64,000 bases of DNA from Novosphingobium subterraneum (lineage in GTDB: Bacteria; Pseudomonadota; Alphaproteobacteria; Sphingomonadales; Sphingomonadaceae): contig NZ_JRVC01000009.1 in the NCBI RefSeq assembly GCF_000807925.1, positions 1-64,000 of the forward strand. The letters run 5' to 3'. Below, piece by piece: positions 28,664 through 37,081 of the stretch. The notes under the pieces were generated by a model. That model did no database searches. It was given only the letters and a program-made list of their open reading frames with translations, and was not told the DNA's origin. Position numbers and translations under genes: made by a program. The first letter of the stretch is position 1; each line of letters starts with the position of its first letter.

Positions 28664-29467
28664 CTACTTCCCCAAAGGCCTCCCGCCAGACCGCATCTGC
28701 TTGCGCAAAGTACCCGGCATCCAGCGCGAGGCGAACGCGAGCCGCCGCGCGGTCTTGCCGACCAAAGTGTGCACCTTGTCTCCATGCACCGCCGCCCACG
28801 CCGCCTCGGCGACTTCGCTCACCGGCGTGATTTCCAGGCCCGCGCCACGAACGCGGGTGCGAATGTCCTCGTTGCTGGCGCGGTTGGGGGCGTGATCCAG
28901 CAGAGGCGTTTCGATGAAGCCCGGCATCAGGCTGCGCACCTTGATGCCGTACTCGGCCCATTCCCCGTCGAGCGATTCAGTCAGCGCCCTGACGCCGAAC
29001 TTCGTGGCGGAATAGACCGATGCGCCGGGTGAGCCATAAATCCCCGCCGCGCTGGCGGTGTTGAGCAGGCATGAACCCGGCGCGCTCGCCTTGAGCCACG
29101 GAAACGCCGCCTGCGCCCCGAAAATCACGCCCTTGAGGTTGATGTCGAGCGTGCGCTCGATCTCCTCGGCCGTCAGATCGACAATGCCACCGCCGATAGG
29201 GATGCCGGCATTGTTGAACACCACCTCGATCTGCCCGCCAGCCGCCTTGGCGCAATCGGAGAGCGCGGTATCCCATGCCGCGCGGTCGCGCACGTCGAGA
29301 CGGTGGCACGAACTTTGCCCGGTGGGAAGCTGCGCTGCGGTTTCGGCCATGCCGGCCTCGTTGATATCCGCAATGCCGACAAACCACCCGCCTTGTGCAA
29401 AGCGCTGCGCCACGGCGCGGCCGATGCCCGAAGCGCCACCGGTGATGAAGATCGTCTTGCGCGCCAT
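28664..29467 (-). CDS. Short-chain dehydrogenase/reductase
   Basis: A classical SDR of 267 residues with the cofactor motif TGGASGIGRAVAQRF at residues 8-22, NNAG in VVFNNAGIPIGGG, and the catalytic Ser and YxxxK: NTASAAGIYGSPGASVYSATK. The oxidised or reduced substrate cannot be inferred. The ATG at 29467 has a purine-rich GGGGG about 5 bases upstream; a GTG at 29473 is also in frame. It is convergent with the interrupted immunity-like gene, 31 bp apart. Confidence 0.92.
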   Translation of the reverse strand: MARKTIFITGGASGIGRAVAQRFAQGGWFVGIADINEAGMAETAAQLPTGQSSCHRLDVRDRAAWDTALSDCAKAAGGQIEVVFNNAGIPIGGGIVDLTAEEIERTLDINLKGVIFGAQAAFPWLKASAPGSCLLNTASAAGIYGSPGASVYSATKFGVRALTESLDGEWAEYGIKVRSLMPGFIETPLLDHAPNRASNEDIRTRVRGAGLEITPVSEVAEAAWAAVHGDKVHTLVGKTARRLAFASRWMPGTLRKQMRSGGRPLGK

Positions 29468-29502
29468 TGGCACCCCCTGCTCACATTGTTGTCAGCAAGA
29501 CA

Positions 29503-30120
29503 TTACAGCGCCGGATTGTTATAGCAATGCCAGGTGAAGATCGCCGCTGCCCCGCGATGCGGCCGCCAGTCCTCGGCCAGAGCGCGCGTCTCCTTCTCGC
29601 TCGGCCGTTCCGAAAGGCCGAGCAGCTTGCCAAGGCCCACTTGCACCGCAAGATCGCCCGCAGGCCAGATGTCGGGCCGCCCTTCGGCGAACAGCAGGTA
29701 GATCTCCGCCGACCAACGTCCGATGCCCTTGATCTTGACCAGTTCCGCAATCGCTTCTTCGTCGTCCGCTGGCAGCGCATCAAGATCGAGTTCGCCCGAT
29801 ACCACCAGTTCGCACAAGGACCGCGCATAGCCCTGTTTCTGGCGCGATAGCCCACAGGCGCGCAAGGCGTCGAAGTCGGCGCCAAGCAGGTCGTGCGGAG
29901 GAATATCCCCCCCCAGCAGTGCCTCGAGCTTGTTCCACACAGAAGCAGCGGCGGCCACGCTGACTTGCTGGCCGACGATGGTGCGCAGCAAGGTGGCATA
30001 GCCGGTCGAACGAATGCGTGGCTCGGGATATCCGACGCGGCCAATGGCACTCGCCATGGCGGGGCTGCGGGCGGCGATGTAGTCGAGTCCTTCGCGTAGC
30101 GCCTCTGCCGTCAATCCCAC
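29503..30120 (-). CDS. DNA-3-methyladenine glycosylase, AlkA-like (HhH-GPD)
   Basis: A base-excision-repair glycosylase of 205 residues that removes alkylated bases. It has the core HhH-GPD motif: KIKGIGRWSAEIYLLF at about 129-144, and the catalytic aspartate D156 in WPAGDLAVQ. The upstream signature TIVGQQVSVAAAASVW is also family-like. The N-terminal TBP-like domain of E. coli AlkA is absent, as in the short bacterial form. I chose the GTG at 30120 because GGAG lies about 10 bases before it; a longer frame to 30243 is open but adds non-conserved residues. Confidence 0.9.
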   Translation of the reverse strand: MGLTAEALREGLDYIAARSPAMASAIGRVGYPEPRIRSTGYATLLRTIVGQQVSVAAAASVWNKLEALLGGDIPPHDLLGADFDALRACGLSRQKQGYARSLCELVVSGELDLDALPADDEEAIAELVKIKGIGRWSAEIYLLFAEGRPDIWPAGDLAVQVGLGKLLGLSERPSEKETRALAEDWRPHRGAAAIFTWHCYNNPAL

Positions 30121-30257
30121 CCTAGTTCTCCGCAACAGTGTTTTGGCCGGATCGACAGTTGCCAAAGCCGAAATGGCGCGATAGCAGCCCCGTCCAAAGG
30201 CGAACAGGGGGCGCGGGTCTTGCGTTGGTGCCCGTCGCCGCATTTGGAGAACGAACG

Positions 30258-30575
30258 ATGCCGAAGATCGTGGTTGTCAATCGTGCGGGTGAAGAGAAGA
30301 CGGTAGAGGCCGATGCCGGCCTTTCGGTGATGGAAGCGATCCGCGACAATGGCTTCGACGAGCTGCTCGCCCTGTGCGGCGGCTGCTGCTCCTGCGCCAC
30401 CTGCCACGTCTACATTGACCCTGCATTCGCCGACAAGGTCGCGCCGATGAGCGAGGACGAGAACGACCTGCTCGACAGCTCGGACCACCGCAACGAAACC
30501 TCGCGCCTTTCCTGCCAGGTGCAGATCACGGGCGACCTCGACGGTCTTCGCGTCACGATCGCGCCGGAAGACTGA
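30258..30575 (+). CDS. 2Fe-2S ferredoxin, adrenodoxin type
   Basis: A 105-residue ferredoxin of the adrenodoxin/putidaredoxin/ISC type, an electron carrier for P450s or Fe-S assembly. Cluster ligands C40, C46, C49 and C86 are present ([13 protein letters not shown] and SRLSCQVQ). The usual sequence in this loop is CGGxCxCATC, and here the x at position 43 is an additional Cys. The ATG at 30258 has GGAG 8 bases upstream. It is monocistronic, followed by a clear terminator. No reductase or P450 is adjacent. Confidence 0.95.
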   Translation: MPKIVVVNRAGEEKTVEADAGLSVMEAIRDNGFDELLALCGGCCSCATCHVYIDPAFADKVAPMSEDENDLLDSSDHRNETSRLSCQVQITGDLDGLRVTIAPED

Positions 30576-31113
30576 TCTATCCGGCCTCTGCGCCGCTTGA
30601 AGGGCCCGCCTCCAGCAGGAGCGCGGGCCTTTTTCATGTCAGCCGCACCGGTGAACGGCAATGTTGGACCACCCTTTTGCAGAAAGTGGATCGCTTCGTC
30701 GATTTTTTGAGGAACGGTTTCGCGCCTCAGGCGTACCGCGGCGCTTCTGCGCCTGCCTGGCGGCCTTTGTGGCATGCGGCAACGCATCATCCATGCGATT
30801 TGGATAGTTACAGAGGAAATTAAATTACTCCATGTCGAAAGTTATTGGCATACAATTCCATTTTGTGACAAAATGTTTCAATGAGAAATTTCTCTAGGTT
30901 TTTCATTGCGTTGTTACATGAACACCACACTAACTATCGTTTAATGTGAAACTACGTGTTTCCGGTTTGAAAGCGCAGCTTGGCCTCGTCAGACAGGCGC
31001 CTCTCTCGCATCCATACCCCGGCTGACCGCAAATGCGGCGGCATATGGACTGGGCGCGCGGGCCTGTCGCCGTTCCCCACGGCGGCAGACGTTCAGGACA
31101 AGAGGACTGCCAC
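30576..31113. other. Gene-free stretch ahead of the TonB-dependent receptor
   Basis: After the terminator of the ferredoxin gene there is no convincing coding sequence for about 500 bp. The part from about 30795 to 30960 is markedly AT rich compared with the rest of the window and contains TTGTGACAAAATG and TTGTTACATGAAC; this is where the promoter of the receptor gene should lie. I could not assign a specific -35/-10 pair or regulator site with confidence. Confidence 0.5.
30603..30634 (+). terminator. Intrinsic terminator after ferredoxin gene
   Basis: The arms GGCCCGC (30603-30609) and GCGGGCC (30623-30629) form a perfect 7-bp stem followed by TTTTT. It lies 28 bp downstream of the stop. 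Confidence 0.85.
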
Positions 31114-34100
31114 GTGAACATCAAGTATCTCTCCGCGCTCCGTTCGGGCGCGACCCCTCTGGCGATCGGCATGGCGCTGGTCTCCACCGCAGCCTTTGCG
31201 CAGGATGCGGCCACGACGGCTGCACCGCAGAGCGTCGACTGCAGCACCACACCGGATGATCCCAGCTGCGGCGACACCCAGGCGATCGTCGTCACCGGCT
31301 CGATCCTGCGCCGCACCGACACCGAGACCGTCTCGCCGGTCACCACGGTGACGCAGGAGAACCTTGATCAGCGCGGCATCTCGACCGTGCAGGAAGGCCT
31401 GCAATCGCTGGCGGCCAACAACGGTCCGGCGCTGACCAACTCGTTCACCGCCAACGGCGCGTTCGCGGCCGGTGCCTCGGCGATCTCGCTGCGCGGCCTT
31501 TCGACCAACTCGACGCTTGTGCTGTTCGACGGCATGCGGGCGGCCTATTACCCGCTGGCCGATGACGGTTCGCGCAACTTCGTCGATCTCAACACCATTC
31601 CGGACGACATTGTCGACCGCGTGCAGATCCTGCGTGACGGCGCCTCGGCGGCTTATGGTGCCGACGCCATCGCAGGCGTGGTCAACATCATCACCAAGCG
31701 CGAATTCAAGGGCGTGCGCGCCCGTGGCGAAGCCGGCCTTTCCGATCGCGGCGATGCCTCGCAGTATCGCCTGTCGCTGACCGCCGGCGTGGGCGACATC
31801 GACGAGAACGGCTACAACGCCTACGTCTCGGGGTTCTACTACAAGAGCAACAAGCTCATGAACCGCGATCGTCCTTATCCGTTCAACACGGACGACCTGC
31901 GCAACGTATGTTCGCCCGATGATGAGTGCGGCAGCGACGACCGCATCAATTCACCCACCGCCACCAGCTTTACCGGTGCCGGCGGCCCGCTTGTCGTGCG
32001 TCCTTACGATCCCACCAACACCACTGCACTCGGCCGCTTCCAGTTGCTCAACAACGTCGGCTGCGACAGTGCTTACACACTGACGGCTGCGCAGCTTGCC
32101 GCCAGCGCGGCAGCCCCCCTGCAGACCTGCACCGTAGACCTCACCCGGAAGTACGGCGTGATCCAGCCGGAAATCGAGCGCTGGGGCGTCTCTGCCCGCG
32201 TCACGGCGGCCCTCAGCGACAGCATCGAAGGCTATGCCGAATTCAACTTCCTGCAGAGCAAATCGGCCTACACAGGCCTGCCCGAAGCGATCTCGCGCAA
32301 TGCTAACGCTGGTATCCTGTTCCCAGGCTTCTCAACGTCGAACAATGCAGCCAGCCGCGCGCCCGGTTCGTTTGCGCTGACCCTGCCGGTCTATGTCTGC
32401 GCCAACGGTGTGGGCGACGCAAGCGGCCTCAACACGGGCTGCAACGCCACCAACGGCACGCTCAACCCGAACAACCCGTTCGCCGGTGCCGGACAGCTTG
32501 CCCGCATCCAGGGCCGTCTGTTCGACCAGCCCACCTACAATGAAACCCGCAACCGCGCCTATCGCGGTGCAATCGGCATCAAGGGCGACCTGACCGACAA
32601 CATCAACTTCGACTTCGGCGCGACCGCGATGCATGACGATCTTCGTCGTACGCAGAAGGGCTATGTCTACATAGCCAACCTGCTGACGGCCATCGCGCGT
32701 GGCACGTACAACTTCGTTGACCCGACGCAGAACACGCAGGAGCAGAATGACTTCCTGCGTCCTACCCAGATCCTGAACGCCACCTCCGATCAGGTCCAGT
32801 TCCAGGGCACGCTCGGTGCGGATCTGTTCGAACTTCCGGGCGGCAAGTTGCAGGTCGCAGTGGGCGCAGGCGCCCGTTACGAAGCGGTCGACGCGCCTTC
32901 GGGTAACCCTGACTACTTCGGCCCGACGCAGCGCTACTTCACCCTGAACGCTTTCGGCACCAAGGGCAGCCGCTGGGTCTATTCGGGCTTTGCCGAAATC
33001 AACGCGCCGGTTCTCGACAAGGTCGAAATCAACCTCGCCGGTCGTTACGACAAGTACTCGAGCGGTCAGAACGCATTCAGCCCCAAGGCCGGCATCAAGT
33101 TCAAGCCGGTCGACGAACTGCTGATCCGCGGCACCTGGTCGAAGGGCTTCCGCATCCCTTCGTTCGGTGAGGCAAACGCCCTTCCGACAACGGGCTTTGT
33201 GACCAACGGCGCTGGCATCTTCAACGATGCCTATCTCAGCCAGTATGGCTGCACGGTTGCCACGTTCAGCGACTGCCCGACCTACCTTCGCTCCGCTTCC
33301 TACGGCCAGACCACGCTGGCCTCGCCGGACCTGAAGCCGGAGCGGTCGCGCAGCTTCACCGCTGGGTTCGTGTTCGAACCGGTCCGCAACTTCACGCTGT
33401 CGGTCGACTACTACAACATCAAGAAGACCGGCGTGATCACGCAGCCTTCGAACGCGCCCGCGCTCGAGGCTTACTACACCGGCCAGCCGATCCCGGCGGG
33501 CTACACCGTGATCGCCGATGCAGTCAGCCCCGACTTCCCGAATGCGACGCCACGCCTCGCCTTCATCCAGTCGCAGCTGATCAACGCGAACACGCAGACC
33601 GTCTCAGGCCTCGATTTCCAGATCGACGGCCGGATCAACCTGACCGACAATATCCGCTTCACCAGCCATCTCGAGGCCAGCTACATCATCAAGCTGGAAT
33701 CGGACCTGACCAACAGCGGCGGTGGCTTGGAGCGCTATGACGGTACGCTTGGCAACTTCAACCTGACCGCAGGTTCGGGCACGCCGAAGTGGCACGGCTA
33801 CTGGCTGAATGGCCTGCAGTTCGATGACAACCTGGAAATCAACACCACAGTCAACTACTTTGGTGGCTACAACCTCTCGGCGATGGATCAGGGCGATCTC
33901 TACAAGGACTGCGGCCAGAACCCGGGCTACAGTCCAACCGGCTGCGACATTCCGCGCTACATCACATTCGACCTGCAGACGCGCTTCAAGGTCAACGACC
34001 GCTTCACGCTGTCGCTCACCGCGCTGAACCTGTTCGACAACATGCCGCCAGTGGATGTCGTGACCTACGGCGCGCACCTCTACAATCCGATCCAGGGCGG

Positions 34101-34152
34101 CCAGGGCATTCTGGGACGTTACTTCAAGGTTGGTTTCCAGGCTGATTTCTAA
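31114..34152 (+). CDS. TonB-dependent outer-membrane receptor
   Basis: A 1012-residue outer-membrane receptor that imports a substrate using TonB energy. The signal peptide is MNIKYLSALRSGATPLAIG...AAFA. A plug domain follows with IVVTGSILRRTDTE (TonB-box-like region), VEILRDG-type VQILRDGASAAYGADAIAGVVNI and then a long 22-strand barrel. It ends with YFKVGFQADF, with a terminal aromatic residue as outer-membrane proteins require. The style is that of the sphingomonad group with a Gly/Thr/Asn-rich barrel and Cys-containing extracellular loops. The GTG at 31114 has GAGGA about 7 bases before. Substrate is unknown; no linked periplasmic binding protein or transporter is present. Confidence 0.93.
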   Translation: MNIKYLSALRSGATPLAIGMALVSTAAFAQDAATTAAPQSVDCSTTPDDPSCGDTQAIVVTGSILRRTDTETVSPVTTVTQENLDQRGISTVQEGLQSLAANNGPALTNSFTANGAFAAGASAISLRGLSTNSTLVLFDGMRAAYYPLADDGSRNFVDLNTIPDDIVDRVQILRDGASAAYGADAIAGVVNIITKREFKGVRARGEAGLSDRGDASQYRLSLTAGVGDIDENGYNAYVSGFYYKSNKLMNRDRPYPFNTDDLRNVCSPDDECGSDDRINSPTATSFTGAGGPLVVRPYDPTNTTALGRFQLLNNVGCDSAYTLTAAQLAASAAAPLQTCTVDLTRKYGVIQPEIERWGVSARVTAALSDSIEGYAEFNFLQSKSAYTGLPEAISRNANAGILFPGFSTSNNAASRAPGSFALTLPVYVCANGVGDASGLNTGCNATNGTLNPNNPFAGAGQLARIQGRLFDQPTYNETRNRAYRGAIGIKGDLTDNINFDFGATAMHDDLRRTQKGYVYIANLLTAIARGTYNFVDPTQNTQEQNDFLRPTQILNATSDQVQFQGTLGADLFELPGGKLQVAVGAGARYEAVDAPSGNPDYFGPTQRYFTLNAFGTKGSRWVYSGFAEINAPVLDKVEINLAGRYDKYSSGQNAFSPKAGIKFKPVDELLIRGTWSKGFRIPSFGEANALPTTGFVTNGAGIFNDAYLSQYGCTVATFSDCPTYLRSASYGQTTLASPDLKPERSRSFTAGFVFEPVRNFTLSVDYYNIKKTGVITQPSNAPALEAYYTGQPIPAGYTVIADAVSPDFPNATPRLAFIQSQLINANTQTVSGLDFQIDGRINLTDNIRFTSHLEASYIIKLESDLTNSGGGLERYDGTLGNFNLTAGSGTPKWHGYWLNGLQFDDNLEINTTVNYFGGYNLSAMDQGDLYKDCGQNPGYSPTGCDIPRYITFDLQTRFKVNDRFTLSLTALNLFDNMPPVDVVTYGAHLYNPIQGGQGILGRYFKVGFQADF

Positions 34153-34179
34153 AGGTCTGGTGCCACGTGTCCGACTTGG

Positions 34180-34210
34180 GGGCAGCATCGCAAGATGCTG
34201 CCCTTTTTTT
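34180..34210 (+). terminator. Intrinsic terminator after the TonB-dependent receptor
   Basis: A perfect 10-bp stem (GGGCAGCATC with GATGCTGCCC) closed by the tetraloop GCAA, followed by a run of seven T. It lies 28 bp past the receptor stop. Confidence 0.92.
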
Positions 34211-34232
34211 GCTCCCGAAGGGCACGCGCAAG

Positions 34233-34262
34233 AACGCCCCCGCTTTCGCGGAGGCGTTTTTG
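34233..34262 (+). terminator. Second downstream hairpin, argC side
   Basis: A hairpin AACGCC...GGCGTT with an inner CCGCTTTCGCGG stem, followed by TTTTT on the plus strand. It lies behind the first terminator and so gives tandem termination for the receptor transcript. On the minus strand no T-run follows, so it is not obviously the argC terminator. Confidence 0.65.
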
Positions 34263-34281
34263 GAAGTCGGCGCTAATGGAA

Positions 34282-35211
34282 TTAGAGGCGCAGGCCTGCG
34301 GTTTCGTCGAGGCCGGCCATCAGGTTCAGCGATTGCACTGCCGCGCCACTGGCGCCCTTGCCCAAGTTGTCCAGTACGGCAACCAAGCGGGCCTGCTCGC
34401 CGTCGGCGCTGCCCATGACGTGAAGGGCAAGACCGTCCCATGGTTCCATCGCAGCGCGCAGCAGCATCTCGCCGTCGGCAGGAAGATCCTGCGCCACAGT
34501 CACCACTCGCGAGCCGTCATAGAACTGCGTGAGAGCAGCGCGCAGCAACTCGGCTGGCACGTTGCCGGGCATGACGCCCAGCGGCAGCGGAATCTCGACG
34601 ACCATCCCGCGATGGGCATTGACCACCGCCGGGCTGAACAACGGGGCGATTGCCGTGCCGGTGTAGCGCTGCATTTCGGGAATGTGCTTGTGCCCGAAAG
34701 TCAGGCCGTACCCTCGCCAGGCGATGTCGGCCTCAGCCTCGAAGCGGCCGATCAGCGCCTTGCCGCCACCCGAATAACCGGTGACCGCATTGCAGCTGTA
34801 TGGCCAGGCGGCGGGCAGCAGGCCGTTGTGAACAAGCGGGGCGAGCAGGCCGATGAACCCCGTCGGATAGCATCCCGGATTTGACACCCGCTTCGATTCA
34901 GCGACGGTCTCGCGGCCGACGATTTCAGGGAATCCGTAAGTCCAGCCGTCCGCCACGCGATGTGCGGTCGAAGCGTCGATCACCTTTGTCCGGTCATTGC
35001 GGATCATCGCCACGGCATCGCGCGCAGCGTCATCTGGCAGGCACAGGATCACCACGTCGGCGTCATTGATCGCTTCGGCGCGCGCGGCATCGTCCTTGCG
35101 GCGGGCATCATCGAGTGCGATCATGGCGAATTCGCTGCGCCCGGCAAGCCGCTCGGCGATTTCGAGGCCGGTGGTGCCCGCAGCACCGTCGATGAAGACC
35201 GATGTGGTCAT
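34282..35211 (-). CDS. argC: N-acetyl-gamma-glutamyl-phosphate reductase
   Basis: ArgC reduces N-acetylglutamyl phosphate to the semialdehyde with NADPH in arginine synthesis. The 309-residue enzyme is the shorter type 2 form. It begins VFIDGAAGTTGLEIAERL (nucleotide-binding), has the catalytic Cys114 in SNPGCYPTG, and the C-terminal family stretch GMVVEIPLPLGVMPGN. Its ATG overlaps the SH3-only gene by 4 bp, and it is the last gene of the pepA-type aminopeptidase operon. Confidence 0.96.
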   Translation of the reverse strand: MTTSVFIDGAAGTTGLEIAERLAGRSEFAMIALDDARRKDDAARAEAINDADVVILCLPDDAARDAVAMIRNDRTKVIDASTAHRVADGWTYGFPEIVGRETVAESKRVSNPGCYPTGFIGLLAPLVHNGLLPAAWPYSCNAVTGYSGGGKALIGRFEAEADIAWRGYGLTFGHKHIPEMQRYTGTAIAPLFSPAVVNAHRGMVVEIPLPLGVMPGNVPAELLRAALTQFYDGSRVVTVAQDLPADGEMLLRAAMEPWDGLALHVMGSADGEQARLVAVLDNLGKGASGAAVQSLNLMAGLDETAGLRL

Positions 35212-35633
35212 GCGCAGGCCTCCAACTGGCTCATCTCGACATAGCCGACGAGCAGATCGGATTTCGCCTGCCCCCAGGCCCAGCCTCCTGCCATGTCGAG
35301 AACATCGAAGACTTCGCCGGCCACCAGGGCGCGCAATTCCGCCCCATCCTGCTTGCCCGCAGCACGCAGCGCCGTTTCGGACTTCACGCCATGCGCCATC
35401 GGCACCGCGTAATGCGGCACGAAGTATTTTCCGGCGAGACCGATATGCGCAAGATCGCCGCGCACCGGCAGGTGCGGCTTGTCCGAACGGTCAGCAGCGC
35501 GGGAAAGCTGGAGCTGGCCGGTGGGCAGTTCGGTGGAAAGAGGCATGGCTTCGACGGTCAATTCAGGGGTTCCCCGCAGCAAGAAAGCCGGGCGATTAGC
35601 GGCGCTCGCGTCATCAGGCAAGCTATGGTGCAC
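35208..35633 (-). CDS. Stand-alone SH3-like domain protein (remnant of a C40 peptidase)
   Basis: A 141-residue protein with a recognisable first SH3 domain of sphingomonad NlpC/P60 (C40) peptidases: PVRGDLAHIGLAGKYFVPHYAVPM, then SETALRAAGKQDGAELRALV, GEVFDVLDMAGGWAWGQ and VGYVEM. The second SH3-type segment and the NlpC/P60 catalytic domain with its Cys-His pair are missing; the stop at 35208 is followed at once by argC. Elsewhere in the order, as I recall, a full C40 peptidase commonly follows the leucyl aminopeptidase. The first 30 residues look non-conserved, so an internal ATG at residue 30 is possible. Start GTG at 35633, 12 bp after the aminopeptidase gene. Confidence 0.65.
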   Translation of the reverse strand: MHHSLPDDASAANRPAFLLRGTPELTVEAMPLSTELPTGQLQLSRAADRSDKPHLPVRGDLAHIGLAGKYFVPHYAVPMAHGVKSETALRAAGKQDGAELRALVAGEVFDVLDMAGGWAWGQAKSDLLVGYVEMSQLEACA

Positions 35634-35645
35634 TTGCCCGCCCCC

Positions 35646-37028
35646 TCAGCCGTAGCGCGCCTTGAGCAGCCCCCACGCCGCACGCAACCCCAGGGCATCG
35701 CCGCCTTTGGGTCGGCCGGGCTTTCCAACAGGGCGCCAGGCGAAGGTATCGAAATGCACCCAGTCGATCCCCTCGCCGACAAATCGGTCAAGGAACAGTG
35801 CGGCGACACTCGCGCCCGCAAATCCATTGGCCGGCGAATTCTGCAGGTCGGCAACGTCGGATTTGAGGTACTCGCGGTAGCCTTCATGCAGGGGGAGTTG
35901 CCAGCAAGGGTCGTCGAGTTGCCGCCCTGCCTCGAGGAGTTGGGTGGCAGTTGGACATTGCCGCGCGAACATCGCCGGGAGGTCCGGCCCCAGCGCGACA
36001 CGGGCTGCGCCGGTCAAGGTCGCGAAGTCGATGACGAGTTCGGGCTTCATTTCAGTAGCGCGAGTCAGCGCGTCGCCGAGCACGAGCCGCCCCTCGGCGT
36101 CGGTATTTGTGATCTCGACCGAAAGCCCGGCGCGTGACCGGAGGATATCGCCGGGACGGAACGCGTTGCCGGAGATCGCGTTTTCGACTGCAGGAACAAG
36201 CACGTGCAGCCGGACCTTCAAGCCCATCGTCATGATCAGACCGGCCAGGGCCAGCGCGTGAGCCGCCCCGCCCATGTCCTTCTTCATCAGCGCCATGCCG
36301 GAGGAAGGCTTGATGTCGAGCCCGCCCGAATCGAAGCAAACCCCCTTGCCGACGATGGCGACGCGCGGGTGCCTGGCATCGCCCCACGTCATTTCGATCA
36401 GGCGCGGAGCATGGCTGCGCGCCGCGGCACGGCCGACGGCGTGGACCATCGGGTAGTCGTGCTCGAGCGCATCGCCCGAGACAACGTGGACTTCGGCATG
36501 GTGGCGCTTGGCCAGCGCGCGGGCCTCGGCTTCAAGCTGCAGCGGCCCCATGTCCTCGGCGGGCGTATTGACGAGGTCACGGACCATGAGGACGGCCGTT
36601 GCCTCGGCAATCGCGGGCTCGATCAGCGCAACGTCCTTGGTCAGCAGGATTCGCGGTTCGGCGTCCTTCGCGTCCTTGCGGTAGCGGTCGAAGCGGTACT
36701 GGCCGGTGATCCAGCCGTGGAGCGCCTTGCCGGGCTCCCCTCCTGCGCGGCGATAGGTACCGCCGGGGAGTACGTCGGCGAGCTTGGCCATGCACCACGA
36801 GGACAGGTCATCGATATTGGCGACGCCCGCCACGGCGAACCATGCGTCGCCATCGGGGACAATCGCGTGCTCGTATCCGCCGCCTTCGAACTTCTGCGCG
36901 GAAAGGGCAGCGCGCTGTCCGGCGTTAAGCCCTTTGAGAAAGTCGGGCAGCGTTGCCTTGTCGACGAGGTGGAGCGCCGTTGCCGGCTGGCCGCGATCGG
37001 GCTGGATCAGTGCTTGTCTGTCGGTCAT
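35646..37028 (-). CDS. Leucyl aminopeptidase family protein (M17)
   Basis: A 460-residue cytoplasmic M17 aminopeptidase that frees N-terminal residues from peptides using two divalent metals. Catalytic and metal motifs are intact: VCFDSGGLDIKPSSGMALMKKDMGGAAH, and the family signature NTDAEGRLVLGDAL. Further C-terminal stretches VIDFATLTGAARVALG fit. I use the ATG at 37028 (MTDRQALIQPD); another at 37043 is in frame without a better ribosome site. The operon continues with the SH3 protein and argC. Confidence 0.93.
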   Translation of the reverse strand: MTDRQALIQPDRGQPATALHLVDKATLPDFLKGLNAGQRAALSAQKFEGGGYEHAIVPDGDAWFAVAGVANIDDLSSWCMAKLADVLPGGTYRRAGGEPGKALHGWITGQYRFDRYRKDAKDAEPRILLTKDVALIEPAIAEATAVLMVRDLVNTPAEDMGPLQLEAEARALAKRHHAEVHVVSGDALEHDYPMVHAVGRAAARSHAPRLIEMTWGDARHPRVAIVGKGVCFDSGGLDIKPSSGMALMKKDMGGAAHALALAGLIMTMGLKVRLHVLVPAVENAISGNAFRPGDILRSRAGLSVEITNTDAEGRLVLGDALTRATEMKPELVIDFATLTGAARVALGPDLPAMFARQCPTATQLLEAGRQLDDPCWQLPLHEGYREYLKSDVADLQNSPANGFAGASVAALFLDRFVGEGIDWVHFDTFAWRPVGKPGRPKGGDALGLRAAWGLLKARYG

Positions 37029-37081
37029 GCTGCACAAGGACATGCCGCAGAGCGCGGCACGTTGCGAGAGGAAATTGCCTG

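Noticed and set aside
30650..30800. Possible small gene between ferredoxin and TonB-dependent receptor
   Set aside because: Frames on either strand are short, lack a ribosome binding site and show no domain.
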